A DNA stretch of 48,515 nt from Polaromonas sp. (GTDB lineage: Bacteria; Pseudomonadota; Gammaproteobacteria; Burkholderiales; Burkholderiaceae_C), in assembly GCA_021731285.1 (NCBI GenBank), contig JAKFXR010000094.1, forward strand, positions 1 to 48,515. Reading direction: 5' to 3'. How positions within the stretch are numbered: the stretch's first letter is position 1; each line of letters opens with the position of its first letter. A program made the translations under genes and the position numbers. The notes below the pieces were generated by a model, which had not been told where the DNA came from, searched no databases, and was given only the letters and a program-made list of their open reading frames with translations. This document shows, in pieces, positions 26,379-33,277 of the stretch.

Positions 26379-27704
26379 ATGTTCAATCGATTTATCCGCC
26401 CGGCGCCTGAAAACTTTCTGGATCGCCATCAGATCCAGGCGGTCAGATCCGGCCGCCGCGACTTCCTGGCTGGTGCCATGGTTGCGGCATCCGGGGCGCT
26501 GGCTGCCGGCCAGGCCCGGGCCCAGGGCGACCCGCATATCCTGAACCTGCCGCCGCACAGCAAGGCCCTGGGTCAACCGGTCGCCGCGCGTGGCTATGGC
26601 GTTCCCAGCGAATGGGAAAAGAATCTGCAGCGGCGCGAAAGCCCGGGCTTGACCCGTGTGCCACAGTCAAGTGTGAGTTTTTCTCCCTTGCAGGGCCTGT
26701 TTGGCATCATCACGCCCAGCGGCCTGCATTTTGAGCGACACCACCAGGGCTGGTGGGACGTCGATCCTTCCCAACACCGCCTGATGGTCAACGGCTCCGA
26801 CGAAGCCATGCTCAAACGCCCCATGGTCTTCAGCATGGACGAGTTGATGCGCCTGCCCAGCGTCAGCCGGATGCATTTCATCGAATGCGGAGCCAACACC
26901 GGCATGGAATGGGGCAATGTGGCTGTGCCCACGGTGCAGTACACCCACGGCATGCTTAGCTGCAGCGAGTTCACCGGTGTGCCCCTGCGCACCGTGCTCG
27001 AGCTGTGTGGCGCCGACTTCAAGCGCGGCAAATTTGTATTGGCCGAAGGCGCCGATGGCTCCGGCATGACGCGCACGATCCCCATGAGCATGGTGATGGA
27101 TGGCCAGGTGCTGCTGGCCTACGGTCAGAACGGCGAGATGTTGCGGCCGGAAAACGGCTACCCCCTGCGTCTGGTTGTGCCCGGGGTGCAAGGCGTCAGC
27201 TGGGTCAAGTATTTGCGCCGCATTGAGCTGGGTGACATGCCCTATGGCAGCAAGGACGAAACCCTGCACTACGTGGACCTGATGCCCGACGGTCTGCACC
27301 GGCAATACACCAGCATCCAGGAAGTCAAAAGCGTGATCACCTCACCCAGTGGCGGTCAAGTCCTGCTGGAAAAGGGGTTCCACAGCGTAACCGGCCTGGC
27401 CTGGAGTGGCCGTGGCAAGGTCAAACGCGTCGATGTCTCGGTGGATGGCGGCAAAAACTGGAAGGCGGCGCGGCTGGAAGGCCCGGTCCTGTCCAAGTGC
27501 CTGACGCGTTTCAACAGCGACTTTGTGTGGGATGGCAAACCGGCGTTCTTCCAGAGCCGGGCAGTTGATGAGACCGGCCAGATTCAACCCACCTACGGCG
27601 AGCTGCGCAGGGTGCGCGCCTCGCGCAGCATTTATCACAACAACGCCATCCAGTCCTGGGCCTTGTCTGAAAACGGCGAGCTTAAAAATGTCCAGCTTTC
27701 CTGA
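26379..27704 (+). CDS. soxC: Sulfane dehydrogenase molybdoprotein subunit SoxC
   Basis: 441 residues. A Tat signal (RRDFL at 26-30, AQG near 45-50) fits export of a folded molybdenum-cofactor protein. The sulfite-oxidase-like Moco domain has ligand C170 in FIECGANTGMEW, and the C-terminal dimerisation domain includes VKRVDVSVDGGKNW. With SoxD it oxidises the sulfane sulfur bound to SoxY, taking six electrons, in the periplasm. It is the first sox gene after the regulator; its end overlaps soxD by 17 bp. Confidence 0.95.
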   Translation: MFNRFIRPAPENFLDRHQIQAVRSGRRDFLAGAMVAASGALAAGQARAQGDPHILNLPPHSKALGQPVAARGYGVPSEWEKNLQRRESPGLTRVPQSSVSFSPLQGLFGIITPSGLHFERHHQGWWDVDPSQHRLMVNGSDEAMLKRPMVFSMDELMRLPSVSRMHFIECGANTGMEWGNVAVPTVQYTHGMLSCSEFTGVPLRTVLELCGADFKRGKFVLAEGADGSGMTRTIPMSMVMDGQVLLAYGQNGEMLRPENGYPLRLVVPGVQGVSWVKYLRRIELGDMPYGSKDETLHYVDLMPDGLHRQYTSIQEVKSVITSPSGGQVLLEKGFHSVTGLAWSGRGKVKRVDVSVDGGKNWKAARLEGPVLSKCLTRFNSDFVWDGKPAFFQSRAVDETGQIQPTYGELRRVRASRSIYHNNAIQSWALSENGELKNVQLS

Positions 27705-28797
27705 TCGCCTGCATGCCGCGGGCGCGGCATGTGCATTGCTGCTGGCTTTTGGGGCGGCAGCCCAGACGGGGGGCGAAAAATTCTCCGGCATAGGGCGGGT
27801 GGCCACACCTGCCGAGGTGAAAGCCTGGGACATCGATGTGCGTCCGGATTTCAAGGGACTGCCCAAAGGCCAGGGGTCGGTGCGCCAGGGCGAGGTCATC
27901 TGGGAGGCCCAGTGCACCTCCTGTCATGGCAGCTTTGGCGAATCGTCCGACATCTTTACGCCGCTGGTTGGCGGCACGTCCGCTCAGGACATGAAAAGCG
28001 GACGCGTCGACAGCCTGCTTCCGGGTGCCAATCAGCCGCAGCGAACCTCCTTGATGAAGCTGTCCACGCTGTCCACGCTGTGGGACTACATCCATCGCGC
28101 CATGCCATGGACGGCACCCAAATCACTGAGCGTTGACGAGGTCTATGCCGTCACTGCCTACATGCTGCATCTGGGCGACATCGTTGCGGCTGACTTCACC
28201 TTGTCGGACGGCAATATCCGCGAGTTGCAGCAGCGCCTGCCCAACCGCAAGGGCATGACAACAGCCCATGCCATGTGGCCGGGCCGGGAGCTGGGCGGCA
28301 AGCCCGGAGCAGACGTGCAAGGGTCAGCCTGTGTGCGTGACTGCAAAAAGGACGTGGCGGTCAGGAGTTTTTTGCCCGATTACGCCCGCAATGCACACGG
28401 CCAGCTGGCCGATCAGTCCAGGCTGCTGGGCCCCACCCGCGGCGCAGATACGAGCCGGCCGGCCGCCGAAAAATCCGGACAAAATGTCGCTTCTGCCCTT
28501 GCGCCACGAGGCGAGACTGCTCCTGAAAACATAGCAAAGCAGGACGTCACAGCCATCCTGCAAAAAAATGCCTGCCTTGCCTGCCATGCCATGGACAGCA
28601 AGGGCCTGGGTCCATCCTTCCGGGAAATCGCCCGCAAGTACAAAGACCATGCTGATGCGGTGAATTACCTGTCGGGCAAAATCAAGGGAGGTGGACAGGG
28701 CGTCTGGGGCAGCATGCCGATGCCGGCCCAGGCACTCAATGCGGCTGAGGCGGGCCGTCTGGCGCAGTGGCTGGCCAAGGATTTTCCTGACCGGTAA
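27688..28797 (+). CDS. soxD: Sulfane dehydrogenase cytochrome c subunit SoxD
   Basis: 369 residues from the ATG at 27688, inside the 3' end of soxC; it gives a clean signal peptide (about 1-26). Two c-type heme sites are visible: CTSCH at 76-80 and CLACH at 296-300, the latter within a C-terminal cytochrome c domain with M ligands near WGSMPMPAQ. It passes electrons from the SoxC molybdenum centre to periplasmic cytochrome. Having SoxCD means thiosulfate can be oxidised fully to sulfate without stored sulfur globules. Confidence 0.94.
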   Translation: MSSFPDRLHAAGAACALLLAFGAAAQTGGEKFSGIGRVATPAEVKAWDIDVRPDFKGLPKGQGSVRQGEVIWEAQCTSCHGSFGESSDIFTPLVGGTSAQDMKSGRVDSLLPGANQPQRTSLMKLSTLSTLWDYIHRAMPWTAPKSLSVDEVYAVTAYMLHLGDIVAADFTLSDGNIRELQQRLPNRKGMTTAHAMWPGRELGGKPGADVQGSACVRDCKKDVAVRSFLPDYARNAHGQLADQSRLLGPTRGADTSRPAAEKSGQNVASALAPRGETAPENIAKQDVTAILQKNACLACHAMDSKGLGPSFREIARKYKDHADAVNYLSGKIKGGGQGVWGSMPMPAQALNAAEAGRLAQWLAKDFPDR

Positions 28798-28869
28798 AGG
28801 CTTTATTCGTTGGGGACAATACCCTGTCGGAAAGCGGATTTTTTGTGTTCAATCGTTCTCAAGCAATTG

Positions 28870-28891
28870 CAAACTGATTTCAAGCTGATTT
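28870..28891 (+). repeat. Tandem 11-bp direct repeat in the soxD-soxY gap
   Basis: CAAACTGATTT and CAAGCTGATTT lie head to tail with one mismatch, one helical turn apart, directly before the soxY ribosome binding site AAAGGAG (28898-28904). This is the only structure in the 115-bp gap. Two same-face half-sites could bind a regulator; no protein is assigned. Confidence 0.45.
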
Positions 28892-28912
28892 ATATCCAAA
28901 GGAGTTCAAACC

Positions 28913-29380
28913 ATGGAACGTCGTCACTTTTTAGCCAGCAGTTCTGGCGCCACCGCGCTGGCGCTGGCGGCTTCTGCAGGGCTGTCCCCTGTGCATGCCC
29001 AAACCGGGGCGGCCTGGAACAAGACCGCCTTTGAGAGCAAGACGCTGGCTGAAGCGGCCCGGGCGCTGGGCGCCAGCGGGGCACCTGTCGAAAGCAAGGA
29101 CCTCATCCTGCAAGCGCCTGAAATTGCCGAAAACGGCAGTGTGGTGCGTGTTGGCGCGCAGAGCAACATTCCCGGGACCACCCAGGTGGCGCTGGTGGTC
29201 GAGAAAAACCCGAATGCGCTTGCGGCGCTGTTTGATATTCCTGCCGGCACCGACGCGATTGTGTCGACCAACCTGAAGATGGGGCAATCCTCCAACGTGT
29301 ACGCACTGGCCAAGGTGGGGGACAAGTTTTTCTATTCCGTCAAGGAAGTCAAAGTCACCCTGGGCGGCTGCGGCGGCTGA
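28913..29380 (+). CDS. soxY: Thiosulfate oxidation carrier protein SoxY
   Basis: 155 residues. A Tat-type signal begins ERRHFLASS and ends at VHAQ. An immunoglobulin-like fold follows, and the C-terminal swinging arm ends GGCGG, with the substrate-carrying C153. Sulfur intermediates stay covalently bound to that Cys while SoxAX, SoxB and SoxCD act. A strong AAAGGAG ribosome binding site supports the start. It pairs with soxZ immediately downstream (62-bp gap); the preceding 115-bp gap leaves room for extra control. Confidence 0.95.
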   Translation: MERRHFLASSSGATALALAASAGLSPVHAQTGAAWNKTAFESKTLAEAARALGASGAPVESKDLILQAPEIAENGSVVRVGAQSNIPGTTQVALVVEKNPNALAALFDIPAGTDAIVSTNLKMGQSSNVYALAKVGDKFFYSVKEVKVTLGGCGG

Positions 29381-29442
29381 TCGGCTACTGCGCGGCTCGC
29401 TACGCCGAAAGCCGTCATCAACAAAATTGAAGGAAGAAAGAA

Positions 29443-29754
29443 ATGTCAGAACCAATGCGAATCAGGGCCCAGGCCCAGGGTGACAAGACCACGGTGCGTG
29501 TGCTGGTGAGCCACGAAATGGAAAGCGGCCAGCGCAAGGACGCCGCCGGCAATACGGTGCCCGCCTGGTTTATCCAGAACATCAATGCCACCCACAACGG
29601 AAAAACGGTCATGAGCGCCCAATGGGGTCCGGCTGTGTCGAAAAATCCGTTTCTTCAGTTCAGCTTCAAGGGCGCGAAGGCGGGCGAGAAGGTGATCGTC
29701 AACTGGACCGACAACAAGGGTGACAAGCGCACCGACGAAGCCGTCATTTCCTGA
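29443..29754 (+). CDS. soxZ: Thiosulfate oxidation carrier complex protein SoxZ
   Basis: 103 residues, the usual length, with no signal peptide; it is exported as a complex with SoxY through the Tat signal of SoxY. Conserved pieces: VRVLVSHEMESGQRKD, NINATHNGKTV, and the ending VNWTDNKGDKRTDE. GGAAGAAAG precedes the ATG. It stabilises the SoxY arm and offers the binding surface for partner enzymes. Confidence 0.95.
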   Translation: MSEPMRIRAQAQGDKTTVRVLVSHEMESGQRKDAAGNTVPAWFIQNINATHNGKTVMSAQWGPAVSKNPFLQFSFKGAKAGEKVIVNWTDNKGDKRTDEAVIS

Positions 29755-29787
29755 AGTTTTTGCCGACAACAACACGAGGAGCGCGCG

Positions 29788-30585
29788 ATGAAATGGAAAC
29801 TGCTGGGGCTGGCTGCGGCCAGCCTGTTGCCCCTGACGGCAGCGGCGCAAAAAAGCACGGCCGAGGGCATTGCCGAGTACCGGGCCATGCTGGCCGATGG
29901 CAACCCCGCCGAGCTTTTCGAGGCCCGAGGCGAGGCCTTGTGGAAGCAGGCCCGCGGACCCAAAAACGCATCGCTGCAGCAGTGTGACCTTGGCAAGGGC
30001 CCTGGTGTCACCAAGGGCGCCTTCGTCGAGCTGCCGCGGTATTTTGCCGACACCCAGCGGGTGCAGGATCTGGAGTCGCGTCTGTTGACCTGCATGGAAA
30101 GCCTGCAGGGCTTCAGCGCCGACGCCATTGCAAAAACACCGTTTGGCCGGAACGAGCAAAAGACCATGGAGTCGCTGGTCGCTTTTGTGTCCGGCGAGTC
30201 GCGCGGCATGAAGTTCAACCTGCCGCAGGCGCATCGCCAGGAAAAATTGATGTACGCCGTTGGCAAGCAGGTGTTCTACCAGCGCGGCGGCCCTTACGAC
30301 TTTTCCTGTGCCTCCTGCCACGGCGAAGACAACAAGCGGGTGCGTCTGCAAGACCTGCCCAACCTGACCAAAAATCCCGGTGCCGGCGACGGTTTTGGCG
30401 CCTGGCCTGCCTACCGTGTCTCCAGCGGTGACCTGTGGGGCATGCAGCGGCGGCTTAACGACTGCTACCGCCAGCAACGCTTCCCGTTTCCGGGTTATGC
30501 CTCGGATGTCACCATTGCGCTCGGCGTGTACATGGGCGTCAATGGCAAGGGCGGCGTTTCCACCGCACCGGCCCTCAAGCGTTGA
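29788..30585 (+). CDS. soxA: L-cysteine S-thiosulfotransferase cytochrome subunit SoxA
   Basis: 265 residues with a Sec signal (about 1-20). One heme site CASCH at 174-178 lies in the C-terminal domain, with the probable active-site heme ligand C226 (RLNDCYRQQRFPFPGY). The N-terminal domain keeps two Cys (LQQCDLG, LLTCMES) as a likely disulfide but no second CxxCH, so this is the monoheme form. With SoxX it joins thiosulfate to the Cys of SoxY by oxidation. The start has GAGGAG nearby. Confidence 0.94.
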   Translation: MKWKLLGLAAASLLPLTAAAQKSTAEGIAEYRAMLADGNPAELFEARGEALWKQARGPKNASLQQCDLGKGPGVTKGAFVELPRYFADTQRVQDLESRLLTCMESLQGFSADAIAKTPFGRNEQKTMESLVAFVSGESRGMKFNLPQAHRQEKLMYAVGKQVFYQRGGPYDFSCASCHGEDNKRVRLQDLPNLTKNPGAGDGFGAWPAYRVSSGDLWGMQRRLNDCYRQQRFPFPGYASDVTIALGVYMGVNGKGGVSTAPALKR

Positions 30586-30599
30586 AAGGCAAGCTCCCT

Positions 30600-31244
30600 A
30601 TGAAAAACACAAGCAAACGCGCCGCCTGGCTGTTGTTGGGCACCTTCCTCGCAGGCTGCGCTGCGGGCCCTTCGCCGCAAGATGTGGCCGAGGCCACGCA
30701 AAAAGTGTTGCAGTCGTCGTTCCGCGATCAGGGCATTGCCAAAACCTCGTGGCTGGTTCAGGACGCGTCCAACAAGAGCTGCTCGGAAGCCCGTGGCACA
30801 GCGCTGGACGAAAAACTCGCCAAAGTCATAGAAACAAGCAACCTGCAAACCGTGAAAATGCCGTCTGACGGCAAGTTCATTGGCGACTGGCGCGAGGGCG
30901 AGAAGATCGCGCAAAACGGCCGCGGCATGACCTGGTCTGACGCGGCCGGTTCGGCCAACGGTGGCAGTTGCTACAACTGCCACCAGATCAGCAAACAGGA
31001 ACTGTCGTTCGGCTCCATCGGACCCAGCCTCTACAACTACGGCAAGCTGCGCGGCGTGGCCGATCCGGCCGCTGCAGCCAGCAAGCCGATCGTGGATTAC
31101 ACCTGGGGCAAGCTCTGGAACGCCAAGGCCTACAACGCCTGCTCCGACATGCCGCGTTTTGGACATGCGGGCATCCTCAATGAAGCCCAGTTGCGCCATG
31201 TGATGGCATTGCTTCTGGACCCGCAATCGCCGGTCAACAAATAG
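30600..31244 (+). CDS. soxX: SoxX cytochrome c subunit, apparently a lipoprotein
   Basis: 214 residues from the ATG at 30600; a TTG at 30582 overlapping the soxA stop would only lengthen the signal. The N-terminus has a lipobox (FLAGC, Cys 20) followed by AAGPS, so the mature protein may be lipid-anchored, whereas classic SoxX is soluble. Heme site CYNCH at 124-128, C-terminal Met-bearing region CSDMPRFGHAG. The N-terminal 60-110 segment has extra Cys (NKSCSEAR). It forms the SoxAX complex with SoxA. Confidence 0.93.
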   Translation: MKNTSKRAAWLLLGTFLAGCAAGPSPQDVAEATQKVLQSSFRDQGIAKTSWLVQDASNKSCSEARGTALDEKLAKVIETSNLQTVKMPSDGKFIGDWREGEKIAQNGRGMTWSDAAGSANGGSCYNCHQISKQELSFGSIGPSLYNYGKLRGVADPAAAASKPIVDYTWGKLWNAKAYNACSDMPRFGHAGILNEAQLRHVMALLLDPQSPVNK

Positions 31245-31266
31245 TTCCTGGTGTTTTTGGCAGTTT

Positions 31267-31308
31267 GCCCTTTAGTCACGGGCATGGTTTGCTATTAAAT
31301 AGATAGTA
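31267..31308. repeat. Dispersed ~42-bp repeat in the soxX-soxB gap
   Basis: GCCCTTTAGTCACGGG followed by TTTGCTATtaaatagATAGTA, the same order as at 19748-19790. It ends at the AAGG that is the likely soxB ribosome binding site (about 31308-31311), so the repeat contributes to soxB expression signals and puts a hairpin between soxX and soxB. Confidence 0.6.
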
Positions 31309-31315
31309 AGGTTGC

Positions 31316-33031
31316 ATGAATCTTTCCCGCCGCGAGTTCTCCAGCGTCATGGCGGCGGCGCTTGCCGCCGGTTTTCCGGTGCAGCGCGAGGCCAGCGCGG
31401 CGCAGGCCACCAGCCTGTACAACGTCCCTCGCTCAGGCAATGTGCATTTGCTGCACATGACCGACTGCCACGCGCAATTGCTGCCCAGCTATTTTCGCGA
31501 ACCCTCGGTCAACCTGGGTGTGGGCGCCATGCAGGGACAACTGCCCCACCTGGTGGGTCAGCATTTGCTCAAGGCCGCGCATCTGAAAGCCGGCACGCCC
31601 GAGGCCCATGCTTTTACGTACCTGAACTTTGAGCGGGCCGCCCGTCAGTACGGCAAGGTGGGTGGTTTTGCCCATCTGGCCACGCTGGTCAGGCAGCTCA
31701 AGGCCGACAGGCCTGGCGCCTTGCTGCTGGATGGTGGAGACACCTGGCAGGGCAGCGCTACCGCACTGTGGACCCAGGGCCAGGACATGGTGGATGCCGC
31801 CAAACTGCTGGGCGTCGATGTGATGACGGGCCACTGGGACTTCACCTACGGTGAAGAGCGCATCAAGACCATCGTCGAGAAAGACTTTGCCGGAAAAGTC
31901 GACTTTCTTGCCCAGAATGTCAAGACCGCCGACTTCGGCGATGCTGTTTTCAAGCCCTATGTCATCAAGGAAATGAACGGGGTGCCTGTTGCCATCATCG
32001 GCCAGGCCTTTCCTTACACGCCGATAGCCAATCCGGCCTGGCTGACGCCAAGCTGGACATTCGGCATCCGCGAAAGCGAGATGCAGGAAACCGTCAACGA
32101 AGCGCGCGCCAAGGGCGCGCACGCTGTGGTGCTGCTCAGCCACAACGGCATGGACGTGGACCTCAAGATGGCCTCTCGCGTCACCGGCATCGACGCCATT
32201 CTGGGCGGGCACACCCACGATGGCGTGCCGGTACCGGTGATCGTGAAGAACCCGGGTGGCCAGACGGTGGTGACCAATGCGGGCAGCAACGGCAAGTTTC
32301 TTGGCGTGCTGGATCTGGATGTCAAGGAAAAAAAAGTCGCCGGCTTCAACTACCGCTTGTTGCCCGTGTTTGCGCGCCTGTTGCCGGCAGATCCGGCCAT
32401 GAATGCGCTCATCGCCAGCATCCGCAGTCCCTACGAGGCCAAATTGTCGGAAAAACTGGCGGTGACCGAGGGCACGCTGTACCGGCGCGGCAACTTCAAT
32501 GGCAGCTTTGACCAGCTCATTCTTGACGCGTTGATGGCCGTGCGTGGTGCGGACATTGCTTTTTCGCCCGGCTTTCGCTGGGGCACCTCGCTGCTTCCCG
32601 GCCAGGCCATCACGCGTGAGCATGTGATGGACCAGACCGCCATCACCTACCCCTGGACCACCGTGACCGACATCCGCGGTGACATGATCAAGACCATCCT
32701 CGAAGATGTTGCCGACAACCTGTTCAACCCCGACCCCTACTACCAGCAGGGCGGTGACATGGTGCGGGTGGGGGGCCTGAGCTACCGCTGTGAGCCGGGC
32801 GCGAAGATGGGCTCGCGCATCCAGGACATGCGTTTGAAGGGCACACCCATCGAGGCCGGCAAGAGCTACAGGGTGGCGGGCTGGGCCCCCGTGCAGGAGG
32901 CCAGTAAAAACGCCGGACCGCCGGCATGGGAGGTTGTCGAGACCTACCTGAAGAACCACAAAGTCATCAAGCCGCGAAAGCTCGATCTGCCGGCGTTGGT
33001 CGGCGTGGCCGGAAATCCCGGCCTGGCCTGA
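31316..33031 (+). CDS. soxB: Thiosulfohydrolase SoxB
   Basis: 571 residues. A Tat signal begins NLSRREFSSVM. The metallophosphatase-like domain has a metal-binding motif in LLHMTDCHAQLL, then LLDGGDTWQGSA, a HWDFTYG block and GGHTHDGVP, and the C-terminal nucleotidase-like domain covers about 390-550. It hydrolyses the terminal sulfone from SoxY-Cys-thiosulfonate, releasing sulfate, with a dimanganese site known for the family. It is the last sox gene seen here. No soxVW, soxEF or soxGH gene is in the window. Confidence 0.95.
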   Translation: MNLSRREFSSVMAAALAAGFPVQREASAAQATSLYNVPRSGNVHLLHMTDCHAQLLPSYFREPSVNLGVGAMQGQLPHLVGQHLLKAAHLKAGTPEAHAFTYLNFERAARQYGKVGGFAHLATLVRQLKADRPGALLLDGGDTWQGSATALWTQGQDMVDAAKLLGVDVMTGHWDFTYGEERIKTIVEKDFAGKVDFLAQNVKTADFGDAVFKPYVIKEMNGVPVAIIGQAFPYTPIANPAWLTPSWTFGIRESEMQETVNEARAKGAHAVVLLSHNGMDVDLKMASRVTGIDAILGGHTHDGVPVPVIVKNPGGQTVVTNAGSNGKFLGVLDLDVKEKKVAGFNYRLLPVFARLLPADPAMNALIASIRSPYEAKLSEKLAVTEGTLYRRGNFNGSFDQLILDALMAVRGADIAFSPGFRWGTSLLPGQAITREHVMDQTAITYPWTTVTDIRGDMIKTILEDVADNLFNPDPYYQQGGDMVRVGGLSYRCEPGAKMGSRIQDMRLKGTPIEAGKSYRVAGWAPVQEASKNAGPPAWEVVETYLKNHKVIKPRKLDLPALVGVAGNPGLA

Positions 33032-33221
33032 AGCCCGAAACGATCGCGCAAGTTTGACGGCGCGATGACAAAAACAAACATGTATTTGCGCGGCTGACGC
33101 GCTGCGTGACTTCCTGCGTTCACGATTCGATGGCACAATCGAGCCTGTTTCTGAAGGCCCTTCCTTGCCACAGTCGCATCCGCTAATCGGTCAAGCCGTG
33201 TTGCGGAAGGTTAATCAACCA

Positions 33222-33264
33222 GCCATATCCAGTTATGGCCAGCTAATGTTTCCCAGAGGGAAAC
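33222..33264 (+). promoter_or_regulatory. Two adjacent hairpins in the sucA leader
   Basis: GCCATA...TATGGC (33222-33239, 6-nt loop) is followed by GTTTCCC-AGA-GGGAAAC (33248-33264, perfect 7-bp stem). The second hairpin touches the Shine-Dalgarno GGAGGT at 33265-33270 without covering it. They may protect the mRNA 5' end or tune translation of sucA. The 246-bp gap before sucA holds no other clear feature. Confidence 0.5.
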
Positions 33265-33277
33265 GGAGGTCAGCGTA

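Noticed and set aside
28867-28895. TTGCAA and TTATAT with 17-bp spacing as a sigma-70 promoter for soxY
   Set aside because: The transcript would start at about 28902, inside the Shine-Dalgarno AAAGGAG, removing it. The hexamers are also poor. The tandem repeats explain the resemblance better.
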